From contig CP073276.1 of assembly GCA_038561985.1 (NCBI GenBank), positions 1,116,001 through 1,180,000 of the forward strand: a stretch of DNA of 64,000 nt, written 5' to 3'. A program made the position numbers and the translations under genes. Positions 35,851 to 45,045 of this stretch are shown here, in pieces (positions within the stretch are counted from its first letter, which is position 1; every line of letters starts with the position of its first letter). A model generated the notes under the pieces. That model was not told the DNA's origin. It saw only the letters and a program-made list of their open reading frames with translations, and ran no database searches. The stretch is from Petrimonas sulfuriphila (GTDB lineage: Bacteria; Bacteroidota; Bacteroidia; Bacteroidales; Dysgonomonadaceae).

Positions 35851-36750
35851 TTAGCTTGATACGGTTTCAATGAAAACATCATTCATCGTAGGTATTTCCT
35901 CGTCGTATGCCACAACATCGAATTTATCGAAAATAAGTTTCGCCAGTTCATTAGTGGCGACTTCGGGTTGTTTCCTGACCCGGATATCGGTAAATTCGTG
36001 GTAGGGCTCTTTTGAGACCAGCGTGAAGGAGGGATGTTCAAACGAGAAGTCGCTGTCACGAAGGCGAAAACGAAAAATGTTGGTCCGGTGTTCCCGCCGG
36101 ATATCGAAGACCTTTCCCTGCAAGACGACCTGCGACCGGTGAATAAGCGCGATATTGTCGCACAACGCTTCCACCGACTCCATGTTGTGCGTGGAGAGAA
36201 TAATGGTCTTCCCTTCGGCCTTCAGGCGAAGCATTTCGTTTTTTATCATCTCGGCGTTTACCGGGTCGAAGCCGCTGAACGGTTCATCGAAGATCAGCAG
36301 GTCGGGGTTGTGGATGACGGTGGAAATAAACTGCACTTTCTGCTGCATTCCTTTCGATAATTCTTCCACCTTGCGGTTGTACCAATTCGCGATATCGAAC
36401 CGCCTGAACCAAACCATCAGCTCGCGATGTGCGTCGGCTTTCGATAATCCGCGCAGTTGAGCCAGGTACATGGCCTGCTCGCCTACTTTCATTTTTTTGT
36501 ATAATCCACGCTCTTCGGGCAGGTATCCGATATTGAAGACGTCATCGCTCTTCGACGGGCGTCCGTTGATAAGCACCTCACCGCTGTCGGGTGCAGTGAT
36601 ACGCGTGATGATGCGGATAAGGGTGGTTTTCCCCGCTCCGTTCGGTCCTAGCAGCCCGAAAACTGTCCCCTTGGGAACCCGGATGCTGACTTTGTTCAGC
36701 GCCAAATGGTTGGCATATTGTTTTACAACGTTGGTGGTTTCTAAATACAT
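35851..36750 (-). CDS. ABC transporter ATP-binding protein (NatA-like)
   Basis: A 299-aa ABC ATPase with Walker A GPNGAGKTTLIR (near residue 36), Q-loop region NIGYLPEERGLY, signature ELSKGMQQKVQ (near 135), Walker B LLIFDEPFSGFDP (near 155) and switch His in LSTHNME. A C-terminal extension of about 90 residues (after LQGKVFDIRREH) is typical of NatA-type exporters. It pairs with the permease that follows and lies 27 nt after dnaG on the same strand. Confidence 0.92.
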   Translation of the reverse strand: MYLETTNVVKQYANHLALNKVSIRVPKGTVFGLLGPNGAGKTTLIRIITRITAPDSGEVLINGRPSKSDDVFNIGYLPEERGLYKKMKVGEQAMYLAQLRGLSKADAHRELMVWFRRFDIANWYNRKVEELSKGMQQKVQFISTVIHNPDLLIFDEPFSGFDPVNAEMIKNEMLRLKAEGKTIILSTHNMESVEALCDNIALIHRSQVVLQGKVFDIRREHRTNIFRFRLRDSDFSFEHPSFTLVSKEPYHEFTDIRVRKQPEVATNELAKLIFDKFDVVAYDEEIPTMNDVFIETVSS

Positions 36751-36777
36751 TATATTCGGTTGTTATTCAGTAGATAC

Positions 36778-38832
36778 CTAATACCTCAGTATTATCCTTT
36801 CTCCCAGATTCTTGGCCAATACTTTCTTCAAATCCTGCAATTGCCTAAGTTCGTTCATCAACTCCATTTGTTGCTGGGCATCTGCAGTTTCTATGTTTTT
36901 TTTCACTTCGTTTATCCGCTGCATCACGTGAGCATTCTTAAGCTCTGTGGTGGCACGGATAACCAACTTGTCCAGTGAATTTCGTTCGCGAAGGCGTGAG
37001 CTTTTCTCATCTTCGCTTTCTCCGATTGATTTTGCGTGGATCTTGCTCAACTGGTATTTGTCGCTGATAAGATCGGTAGCCAGTTTGCTGATTCCGGGAT
37101 CGTGATGGGTAAGAAAATACCTGTCACAAACGAACGACTCGTCACTTACCTTTCCGCAGGCTTCGTCAAAAATTGCCCGGTATAGTGTGTTGGAAAAAAA
37201 GGCTTCGCTTGAAAAAATAAATTTATCCCTCATGAGATCGAACCGGATAACTTCGATAACGGACGGTCCGTCCTCGATGGTTACCTCCACTTCAATCTCT
37301 TCGTCTTCCACTTTTTGTTTTTCTTTTTCATACCTCACAAAAATGGGTAGCGTCCCGTACCGGATGATGTACCGGATCAGTTCGCGTTCCGGTTTCTCGT
37401 AAGGGTTTCTTGCCGTTAAGATCTTACGGCTTCCGTTATCTGCAGTATCGCCGGGTAAGGATGCCGTTCCAACGGCCGCTTCCCGGGATTCCTCCTTCTC
37501 GTGCTGTTCTTTCTTCTTTTCGTAGTTCCTGATCCTGATTTTATTGACGGCAGCAATAACAACATCTTCACGTGTATTGAGTAATGTTGCCGTATCCTGT
37601 ATGTAAACGGAGCGCTTGATGTTGTCGGGAATAAGCGCGATACTCTGGACGATGTTCGTGATAAGCCCGGCCTTTTTGATAGGATCATCCCCAACCTCAT
37701 CCAACAGCAAGTGGGTTTTAAAGCGGATAAAGTCCTGCTCATGCTCTTCGATAAACCGGTTGAACTCTTCAGCACTCTGCTTGCGGGCGAACGAATCGGG
37801 ATCTTCACCTTCGGGCAGCAGCACTACCCTTACGTTCATTCCGTCTTCCAACAGTAGGTCGATACCGCGCAGGGCAGCTTTAATACCGGCTGCATCGCCG
37901 TCGTACAGGACCGTGATGTTTTCGGAAAAGCGGTGAATCATCCGTATCTGTCCGTGCGTAAGCGCTGTTCCCGACGATGCAACCACGTTCTCAATACCTG
38001 CCTGGTGCATCGACAACACATCGGTATAACCTTCAACCAAAAAACACTTATCGGCTTTAACAATGGCACTTTTAGAGAAAAAGATCCCATAAAGCTCCCT
38101 ACTTTTGGAGTAGATCTCACTTTCCGGCGAATTTACGTACTTTCCTGTGTTCTCAGCCTTTTTGAGAATACGGCCGCCAAAGGCCACTACTTTCCCCGAT
38201 AACGTATGCACGGGAAAAATGACCCTTCCCCGGAATCGGTCGATCAGCGGGCTGTTATTTTCACCTCCGGCGGAAAGTCCGGTTTTTAGCAAATAGTCGC
38301 TTCTGTAACCGGCCCTTTGCGCTTCCGAGGAAAACGCATCGCGCTGCTCGAGGCTGTAACCTAGCTGAAATTTTTTGATTATGTCGTCCCGAAATCCGCG
38401 CTCTTTGAAATAACTCAACCCTATGGCTTTCCCCTCCGGGTCGTCGTGAAGCTTTTTCACAAAATAATCACGCGCGAACTCATTCAGGATGAACATGCTG
38501 TCGCGATCGCTCTGGGCTTGCTTTTCCTCGCTGGTCAGCTCTTTTTCAACAACTTCAATGTTGTATTTTTTTGCCAGGAATTTCAGTGCTTCGTAATAGG
38601 AAAGCTGCTCGTGCTTCATGATAAAATGCACAGAAGAACCGCCTTCACCACAAGCGAAACATTTGCAGATGTTTTTGGCGGGCGACACATAAAACGACGG
38701 GGTCCGGTCGTCGTGAAACGGACACAGCCCCACAAAGTTAACACCCCTCCGGCGAAGCGTGACAAAATCAGACACCACATCAACGATCTGAGCCGTGTCC
38801 TGAATCCGTTCTATGGTTTGCGAATCTATCAT
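36778..38832 (-). CDS. dnaG: DNA primase
   Basis: A 684-aa primase that lays RNA primers at the replication fork. The N-terminal zinc-binding CHC2 domain (GLCPFHDDRTPSFYVSPAKN, KCFACGEGGSS; residues about 36-65) is followed by the RNA-polymerase domain with TOPRIM motifs FLVEGYTDVLSMHQAG (near 262) and LYDGDAAGIKAALRGIDL (near 308). The C-terminal part should bind DnaB helicase. Length is normal for Bacteroidota. The divergent ilvE promoter lies upstream. Confidence 0.96.
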   Translation of the reverse strand: MIDSQTIERIQDTAQIVDVVSDFVTLRRRGVNFVGLCPFHDDRTPSFYVSPAKNICKCFACGEGGSSVHFIMKHEQLSYYEALKFLAKKYNIEVVEKELTSEEKQAQSDRDSMFILNEFARDYFVKKLHDDPEGKAIGLSYFKERGFRDDIIKKFQLGYSLEQRDAFSSEAQRAGYRSDYLLKTGLSAGGENNSPLIDRFRGRVIFPVHTLSGKVVAFGGRILKKAENTGKYVNSPESEIYSKSRELYGIFFSKSAIVKADKCFLVEGYTDVLSMHQAGIENVVASSGTALTHGQIRMIHRFSENITVLYDGDAAGIKAALRGIDLLLEDGMNVRVVLLPEGEDPDSFARKQSAEEFNRFIEEHEQDFIRFKTHLLLDEVGDDPIKKAGLITNIVQSIALIPDNIKRSVYIQDTATLLNTREDVVIAAVNKIRIRNYEKKKEQHEKEESREAAVGTASLPGDTADNGSRKILTARNPYEKPERELIRYIIRYGTLPIFVRYEKEKQKVEDEEIEVEVTIEDGPSVIEVIRFDLMRDKFIFSSEAFFSNTLYRAIFDEACGKVSDESFVCDRYFLTHHDPGISKLATDLISDKYQLSKIHAKSIGESEDEKSSRLRERNSLDKLVIRATTELKNAHVMQRINEVKKNIETADAQQQMELMNELRQLQDLKKVLAKNLGERIILRY

Positions 38833-38892
38833 TTTGGGAATACGAAAATAGTGAAATTAATCGTCAATAAGGGATAATTTGAAAATAAATGT

Positions 38893-38900
38893 TACTTTTG
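38893..38900 (+). promoter_or_regulatory. Candidate ilvE -7 box TACTTTTG
   Basis: Full match to TAnnTTTG; start near 38907 gives a leader of about 38 nt to ilvE. No TTTG lies at the usual -33 distance. Confidence 0.4.
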
Positions 38901-38944
38901 CATAGGGTATAAAACCTGACTTTATTATTTTAAACACAACAAAA

Positions 38945-39964
38945 ATGGATACGATCAATTGGGCCGATTTATCGTTCGGCTATATGAAAACAGACTTCAA
39001 TATCCGCACCTATTTCAAGGACGGAAAATGGAGTGAACCACAAGTCGATACCTCCGAGTTTTTAAACATCCACATGGCTGCCACTTGTCTGCATTACGGG
39101 CAGGAAGCATTTGAAGGACTAAAAGCCTTTAAAGGAAAAGACGGAAAAATCCGGATTTTCCGTATGCGTGAGAATGCGTTACGTCTGCAATCATCGTGCC
39201 ACGGGATCATGATGGCAGAGCTTCCTGTGGAACTATTCGAAGAGATGGTTTTATTGGCCGTGAAGAAAAACGAACGGTTTGTGCCGCCTTACGAAAGCGG
39301 CGCATCATTATATATCCGCCCGCTCCTGATTGGAACCAGTGCACAGGTGGGAGTAAAACCGGCATCTGAATACACTTTTCTGATCTTTGTAACCCCCGTA
39401 GGCCCCTATTTTAAAGAAGGATTCAAGCCTACACCCATGGTGATCTTGCGCGAATATGACCGTGCTGCGCCACTCGGAACCGGGACCTTTAAAGTGGGCG
39501 GCAACTATGCCGCAAGCCTCACAGCAGGTGAAAAAGCCCACAAAATGGGTTATTCTGCGGTTCTTTACCTGGATGCCAAAGAGAAAAAATACCTGGATGA
39601 ATGCGGGCCTGCCAACTTTTTCGGCATCAAAAACAACACCTATATCACGCCCGAATCAACATCCATCTTGCCTTCCATCACCAACAAAAGCCTGATGCAA
39701 CTGGCAGAAGATATGGGAATGAAAGTGGAACGCCGCCGTGTTCCCGAAGAAGAACTGGCCACCTTTGAAGAAGCCGGAGCGTGCGGAACAGCCGCAGTAA
39801 TCAGCCCTATCCTGCGCATCGACGACCTGGTGGAAAATAAAACCTATGCATTCTGCAAAGACGGGAAGGCCGGCCCGATCTCGGAAAAACTATATAAGAA
39901 ACTTCGCGCTATCCAGTACGGTGACGAGCCGGATACGCACGGGTGGGTAACCATCGTTGAATAA
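38945..39964 (+). CDS. ilvE: Branched-chain amino acid aminotransferase
   Basis: A 339-aa PLP enzyme of fold class IV that interconverts Leu, Ile and Val with their 2-oxo acids. Family motifs: HYGQEAFEGLKAFKGKDGKIRIFR (near residue 50), SLYIRPLLIGTSAQVGVKPA (near 120), the PLP lysine in GTGTFKVGGNYAAS (near 180), YLDECGPANFFGIKNN and GTAAVISPI. It is the longer eukaryote-like form common in Bacteroidota. It forms a single-gene unit closed by the terminator at 39969-39995. Confidence 0.95.
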   Translation: MDTINWADLSFGYMKTDFNIRTYFKDGKWSEPQVDTSEFLNIHMAATCLHYGQEAFEGLKAFKGKDGKIRIFRMRENALRLQSSCHGIMMAELPVELFEEMVLLAVKKNERFVPPYESGASLYIRPLLIGTSAQVGVKPASEYTFLIFVTPVGPYFKEGFKPTPMVILREYDRAAPLGTGTFKVGGNYAASLTAGEKAHKMGYSAVLYLDAKEKKYLDECGPANFFGIKNNTYITPESTSILPSITNKSLMQLAEDMGMKVERRRVPEEELATFEEAGACGTAAVISPILRIDDLVENKTYAFCKDGKAGPISEKLYKKLRAIQYGDEPDTHGWVTIVE

Positions 39965-39968
39965 AACC

Positions 39969-39995
39969 AAAAAGCGGCGATTGCCGCTTTTTTTT
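39969..39995. terminator. Bidirectional terminator between ilvE and the CYTH gene
   Basis: AAAAAGCGGC-GATT-GCCGCTTTTT with A and T runs on each side can end ilvE on the plus strand and the convergent CYTH-domain gene on the minus strand. The two stop codons are about 30 nt apart. Confidence 0.9.
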
Positions 39996-39996
39996 G

Positions 39997-40473
39997 TTAC
40001 TGCTCAGCCCATTCCCTGTAGGGATGGATGGAAAGATAAGAGTTGTAATAGCGGACATTACCGGTAACCTCGTGACCCAACCATCCGGGTTTTTCGTAGG
40101 ATTCCTCTTCACTCTCCAGCTCCACCTCCGCAATTTGCAGCCCTGCATTTTCTCCGCCAAACTCATCTACTTCAAAGGTATGCTTTCCCACCTTCACGAG
40201 GTAACGGGTTTTCTCAATCACGGCATCTTCACAGAGAAGCAGCATCTCTTCCGCATCGCGGAGCGGAACCTCATACTCCCACTCACGCCGGGTGATCCCC
40301 CCTTCTCCCACAGCGCCTTTAACGGTGATATACCCTTTCTCTCCCTTCACACGTACCCGCACTACGCTAATACCCGACAGGGAGAGATAGCCCTGCTTCA
40401 TGACATAATGGTCGTAAGCATGTGATTTATATTCACCGCTGACGAGGAATTTACGTTCGATTTCGTAGCCCAT
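39997..40473 (-). CDS. CYTH-domain protein (triphosphate tunnel metalloenzyme)
   Basis: A 158-aa cytoplasmic protein of the CYTH/TTM family. It opens with the hallmark EIERKFLV (ExExK) motif and continues with paired strands of charged residues lining the tunnel (VVRVRVKGEKGYITVKG, TRREWEYEVPL, KTRYLVKVGKHTFEVDEF, IAEVELESEEE). Known members hydrolyse inorganic triphosphate or thiamine triphosphate or act as adenylate cyclases; bacterial members of this size are usually tripolyphosphatases. The specific substrate is not evident. Confidence 0.9.
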   Translation of the reverse strand: MGYEIERKFLVSGEYKSHAYDHYVMKQGYLSLSGISVVRVRVKGEKGYITVKGAVGEGGITRREWEYEVPLRDAEEMLLLCEDAVIEKTRYLVKVGKHTFEVDEFGGENAGLQIAEVELESEEESYEKPGWLGHEVTGNVRYYNSYLSIHPYREWAEQ

Positions 40474-40539
40474 ACCGGTTGCATTTTACGATATAACAAA
40501 CGAGATCAACAAAGTGTTGGGGATAAATAAGAATAAAAA

Positions 40540-40591
40540 AACTATGTTTTTAAGCTCCCGTAATCACTACGAAAAAAATAAAAACATAGTT
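40540..40591. repeat. 13-bp perfect inverted repeat hairpin
   Basis: AACTATGTTTTTA (40540-40552) and TAAAAACATAGTT (40579-40591) are exact inverse complements separated by 26 nt. It stands in the gene-free stretch 40474-40850 upstream of the CYTH gene start. It might be a terminator-like RNA hairpin or a miniature transposon relic; there is no long T-run. Confidence 0.55.
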
Positions 40592-40850
40592 AAGATTTTG
40601 GTTGGATTAAAATAAAAATCAATGCGCGTAATTCTATTGTTTATTAATGAATCCGAAACAAAGGTAATCGATAAAACAAAATCAAACCGGCTTCTTACAA
40701 AAAAACGGAAGAGTGTGTAATTTTTCCACAACCTCACGATCCTTTTATGGAGGTTATGTCCGTTAATCACCTCTGCCCGTTGCACAACCGGTCGGTTAGA
40801 GTGTGAGCACGACCTTTCGTAGGATGATGTCAAACTAAGAACGGGATTTT

Positions 40851-41577
40851 TTAACCCCTCCAAGGTCTTACACGCTGTACGTTCGACAGAGTATCTAAAA
40901 GAATATTCGTATCATCAACAATTTGAAAATCATACATCCCGACACAGATAAAATCAGCACCGTTGTCAAATGCATACTTGAAACCATCTTTAGGCTCAAT
41001 TGCACCTGCAGCCAACACCTTGAATGCAATCCTCGGTTCTTCTAGGGCATTCATAAAATCAATTGTTTCCTGGGGTTCGAAACAATACATATTATCGTGC
41101 CATTCTGAGTCCGGTTGTGCAGACCAATAATTATGATGGTGAAGTGTTTTAACCCAAAAATCCGGCTTTATTCCATTTTCTACGCAAGCTTTGATCGTTT
41201 CTAACCGGTGGGCTCCTATTCCTACGGGTTTCCCGTAACTGCGTAAACAAACGCTCCTATAAATGGAACCGAAATCAAATCTTTCAACAGTTCACGACGA
41301 CCGACAACCAGTCCTTTCTGCGGCTCCGGGGGGACCGGTCTAATCCACACGTCATATCTGCTGACAAAAAAAACAATAAGATGGCAGCAAATAGTGATGC
41401 CCAACGAACATACAGTCCGACAAATAAGGAAATTCCTATTAAAATCAGCCCCCAAATGTTTAGATAGTACATTCCGGTGATGCTAACTCCTTGACCGGAA
41501 TGAGGGATCAGTATTCCGTGGGGCGCAGAATAAAACGGAATTTGTATTAAGCATATAATTGTAGGAATGCACGACAT
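40851..41577 (-). pseudogene. Frameshifted, internally deleted membrane/TIM-barrel protein
   Basis: Three fragments on the minus strand in changing frames make a broken gene. The first (41577 down to about 41350) is a multi-pass membrane segment (MSCIPTIICLIQIPFYSAPHGI; ISLFVGLYVRWASLFAAILLFFLS). A frameshift leads to PPEPQKGLVVGRRELLKDLISVPFIGAF (to 41222), and a further frame change near 41230, probably with a large internal deletion, leads to GKPVGIGAHRLETIKACV...FKVLAAGAIEPKDGFKYAFDNGADFICVGMY, ending at 40851. The last part looks like the end of a TIM barrel. I recall intact proteins of this layout in Bacteroidota but cannot name the family. Confidence 0.65.
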
Positions 41578-42636
41578 AATTCTTTATCAGTTAAATTTAC
41601 GTATGAAGAAGCGGGTAATTTCTTTGTTTCTTATAAGCTAAATGAATTTGGGTTTTTAAATCACCATAAGTTAATGGGTCAGTAAGTCTTTTAAGTGAGT
41701 TCAAAATCCATCAGGCTGTAATTGATATTCTGCTCCTCGAATAATCTCAACGGAAAAAACACGATTGATTCTTGATAAATACCATGGAAGTTGCGGTGTG
41801 GAGATTTTTTAGTGCCACTGTTTATAGCTTGCCCTTGCTCACATGCTTTATTGCATTAAGTGAGCGATTGACGAACACCTTATAACCTGTTCTGTTTAAT
41901 TTACGGGATTTACGGTTGTAGAAACGGGATGGTGATTGATACTGCTGCAGATTAAAAGCAGGAGGAGACCAGCGTATGATTTGGGAAAAGCTTCGATCAG
42001 GGCAGCCCGGGGGGTATGTTGAAAGGAACACAAGACGGTTTATGGGTTGCACTGTCGGTAAGGCAAAAATAGCCTTTGCCTGGCAGGAGAACAGGGGGAA
42101 TGGGGATTTGAAGGTTTCTATGGTTGATGCTTTGGGTATCGGATCTGTATCTTATTTTGGTACACTTTTCTTTTGCGATTCCCCAATTTCCGCTGTGACC
42201 GGATTATTGAAGCTGCTAGAGAGAAATTCTCGAATGTGATCTTTAAACTGGGAGGGTATAGAAATGTAAAGGTTGTTTTTGCCGGGGGGAGGGCAGAGCT
42301 CAAATATAATCTATTGACTCATCACAAACATTCATACCTTATAGTAATCAGAGTCATACAATCTATTTTGTTTCCCATAATTGACTGCCAGTTAAATAAT
42401 TCTTAGAGAAAATTTGAGACTCAACTTCTTTTCAATAACTTTGATCGTATTTCGGATGATTGGAATTTGGTGTAATTACAAATATAGTTTATGAGTTAGG
42501 ATGCCCTAAGGAGAAAACGAAAGAGAAGCCATCTTTGCAAAACTGTTTACCATTGATCTGGAAACTGAAAATAAGTAAAAAGAGCCTGTGGGATGAATAA
42601 GTGTATTGTGGAATGAATTAATAAAAAAAATACGGG
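41578..42636. other. Long stretch without a convincing gene
   Basis: About 1.06 kb with only short, unrelated open frames on both strands (for example 41822-42052 minus, ending KLNRTGYKVFVNRSLNAIKH, and 42173-42406 plus, EAAREKFSNVIFKLGGYRNV). Some read protein-like over short lengths, so this may be debris of genes or mobile elements at the edge of the defence island. I see no promoter, repeat or RNA that I would defend. Confidence 0.5.
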
Positions 42637-43686
42637 ATGAAAACATCAGAAGAAAACATAATCAATTCAGACATAGGGGAGTTGTATAACTCAGTTTTTC
42701 AACTTATTTCAGAGACAAGAAAACGAGTCGCCGCATTTGTAAATGCCGAAGCCACGTTGTTGAATTTCAAAGTTGGTAAGCACATACAAACTTTCATCCT
42801 CCAGGGAAATAGGGCCACATATGGCCAACAAATCATTATCAGGCTATCTGAAAACCTTACCCAAGCCATTGGCTCCGGATGGTCTGACAAGCATCTTCGG
42901 CATTGTCTCCGCGTTGCAGAGAATTTTACAGAGGAGCAGATTGTCTCCGCAGCGCAGAGACAATTAAGTTGGACACACCTCAAAACATTAGCTTATGAGA
43001 AAGATCCGCTTAAACGGAATTTTTATCTTGAAATGGCCATCTTAGAAAACTGGAACACCAGAGCACTGGCAGATCAAATGGATAAGATGCTATACGAACG
43101 TACTGCCATTTCAACAAAGCCTGAAACACAAATAGCAAAGGTGCTAAACGATTTGAAAGAAGATCACACCTTAAACCCCGAACTGGTATTTAAAAGCAGC
43201 TATATACTTGATTTTCTGGGTTTGCAAGGAATGTATTCAGAGAAAGACGTGGAAAACGCCTTGATTGCGAACCTACAACAATTCATTATGGAACTGGGGA
43301 GCGGTTTTGCATTCTTGGAACGACAAAAACGGATATCGGTTGATGCTATTGATTACCATTTGGACTTGCTTTTTTACCATCGCAAGCTAAAAAGACTGGT
43401 GGCAATTGATCTTAAACTAGGAAAGTTTAAACCCGAACACAAAGCCCAAATGGAGTTATACTTGCGCTGGCTGCAAAAAAACGAAATGTTACGGGGTGAG
43501 GAAACACCTATCGGGCTCTTGCTATGCAGCGAAGGCAATACCGAACATATTGAACTATTGATGCTCGATAATAACCAGATAAAAGTAGCTCAATACCTTA
43601 CTGAGCTACCTGATAAACAATGGTTTGCCGACAAACTACATAAGGCACTGGAAATTGCTAAAATGAACCAAATTGAGGAAAAATGA
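42637..43686 (+). CDS. YhcG-type PD-(D/E)xK nuclease-domain protein (DUF1016)
   Basis: A 349-aa protein of the YhcG/DUF1016 family. The N-terminal half (ISETRKRVAAFVNAEATLLNFKVGKHI; LSENLTQAIGSGWSDKHLRHCLRVAENF) is the helical DUF1016_N region. The C-terminal half has the PD-(D/E)xK core: AIDYHLDLLFYHRKLKRLVAIDLKLGKFKPEH (near residue 240-275), with Asp in place of the more common Glu before LK. These genes often lie inside type I restriction loci and may act in DNA processing or defence. Here it precedes a HEPN gene and hsdMSR. Its exact role is not established. Confidence 0.88.
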   Translation: MKTSEENIINSDIGELYNSVFQLISETRKRVAAFVNAEATLLNFKVGKHIQTFILQGNRATYGQQIIIRLSENLTQAIGSGWSDKHLRHCLRVAENFTEEQIVSAAQRQLSWTHLKTLAYEKDPLKRNFYLEMAILENWNTRALADQMDKMLYERTAISTKPETQIAKVLNDLKEDHTLNPELVFKSSYILDFLGLQGMYSEKDVENALIANLQQFIMELGSGFAFLERQKRISVDAIDYHLDLLFYHRKLKRLVAIDLKLGKFKPEHKAQMELYLRWLQKNEMLRGEETPIGLLLCSEGNTEHIELLMLDNNQIKVAQYLTELPDKQWFADKLHKALEIAKMNQIEEK

Positions 43687-43993
43687 TGTCGGCAACAGCC
43701 GGAGACAGGTCTTCAAAATTGACTAGAAAGATTGGTTATGGTATTTAAAAATTTCAATCCAGCACTTTGCATTTTCAATGCAAAATGGATAAGTGCTTAA
43801 ATGTCTGCATTTTCTTGATTCACATAAAAAATGAAATAGGTCAAGACATGGATTTTAAGTTGCTTTCTAACTACAAATGTTATATATTCAGCTGGTTACA
43901 CTGAAATGTTTTCGTTAAATTCGTTGCTTGGTTTCGTTGCCAAGATATGGGTATATCTTAACTTCATTCGATTACATAAAAACAATATGCGTT
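43687..43993. other. Intergenic region with a short hairpin
   Basis: The 307 nt between the YhcG-type gene and the HEPN gene have no open frame worth calling. TTTGCATT-TTC-AATGCAAA (43766-43784) is a perfect 8-bp hairpin without a T-run. It could be a weak terminator or an operator. Confidence 0.4.
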
Positions 43994-44821
43994 ATGTTTG
44001 AAATCAGGGATTTTCACAAGGATGTTTTTGTAGATGGGCATATCATCTTTGATACTGACAAAGAAGTATCCTACCTAGATTTAGTAGCTTATTCAAATCT
44101 AAATAAAGATCAATTTACAGAGGTAATATTTGCTGATAAATCATTAAATGAAAACGGTAAGATAGTTAAGTACGTTAATAACGACCAAATTTGCCGAGAC
44201 GACATCATATATCACACAGCAGGGGAAATTTCCAGTTATGGGAATGAAATTGTTATAGAAAATCCATACCGCTGCATCTACTCATACAACTACAACATAT
44301 ACGGTATGTGGGAAGTTTTAAACAGGAACAAGCGTATAGATGATCTATCAACAGAAGAGACTACAGAATTTAATTCATACAGAAACTACAGCCTGTCAAG
44401 AAATATTCACCGTATGATTTATCTCTCTGTCTTTTCAAATTATGAACTCTTCATGATGGAGATATTAATAGCATGTTATTCAAGATTTCCTGAAATAAAA
44501 GAAATGTACAACATAAGTAAAAAATTTCACGGACTGACAGAAGAAAAAGTAATTGAGAAATTGAGGAGATCCCATTACAATAATTTTGAAGTGGTTGATT
44601 CCCTTTTTTCAACTTTACTCGGAATTAAAATACCTGATTACACATATTTAAAAACTGCATATGACACGAGAAATGATATTGCACACAGATATCATTTCTC
44701 CATTGATGGAGGAATAGTTGAAATCTCAACGGAAGAACTTGAGGATCATGTGAATAATACAAATAATTTCGTTTATGAACTATTTGAGAAAGTGATTGAT
44801 GTGGTATATCAATCGCAATAA
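43994..44821 (+). CDS. HEPN-motif protein of unknown function
   Basis: A 275-aa protein (ATG at 43994, MFEIRDFHKDVF, preferred over an in-frame ATG at 43928). The N-terminal half is beta-rich (HIIFDTDKEVSYLDLV; EIVIENPYRCIYSY). The C-terminal half is helical and ends with TAYDTRNDIAHRYHFS (near residue 235), an Rx4-6H motif in the RNDxxH form of HEPN RNases, followed by a helix (EDHVNNTNNFVYELFEKVIDVV). HEPN domains are common in toxin and abortive-infection proteins. No MNT partner is next to it; it lies directly upstream of hsdM with a 224-nt gap. Function beyond the motif is unknown. Confidence 0.72.
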   Translation: MFEIRDFHKDVFVDGHIIFDTDKEVSYLDLVAYSNLNKDQFTEVIFADKSLNENGKIVKYVNNDQICRDDIIYHTAGEISSYGNEIVIENPYRCIYSYNYNIYGMWEVLNRNKRIDDLSTEETTEFNSYRNYSLSRNIHRMIYLSVFSNYELFMMEILIACYSRFPEIKEMYNISKKFHGLTEEKVIEKLRRSHYNNFEVVDSLFSTLLGIKIPDYTYLKTAYDTRNDIAHRYHFSIDGGIVEISTEELEDHVNNTNNFVYELFEKVIDVVYQSQ

Positions 44822-44945
44822 AAACGCCATCCTAATATAACTCATATTTAGCATAAATAACACGATAAACCATTGAATTTTTGATGAAATCAATAATAAG
44901 GTAATAAGACTGTAAAATCCAGGTGAAGCAGAATGTTTTATTTTG

Positions 44946-44953
44946 TAAATTTG
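44946..44953 (+). promoter_or_regulatory. Candidate hsd promoter -7 box TAAATTTG
   Basis: Full match to TAnnTTTG with a predicted start near 44960, about 86 nt before hsdM. No -33 TTTG is at the normal distance. Confidence 0.35.
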
Positions 44954-45045
44954 TACTTTAATCACTTTAAAGTTATATTTTACTGTCTGATATGATATGA
45001 ACATACTGGTTACTAACGACTAAGACAATTGCATACAAGTATAAT

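Noticed and set aside
40567-40863. 98-codon minus-strand frame after the CYTH gene
   Set aside because: No motif, odd composition, and it overlaps the end of the pseudogene and its stop codon.
42173-42406. 77-codon plus-strand frame (EAAREKFSNVIFKLGGYRNV)
   Set aside because: Protein-like only over about 30 residues, then degenerates; no upstream start context or neighbour in frame.
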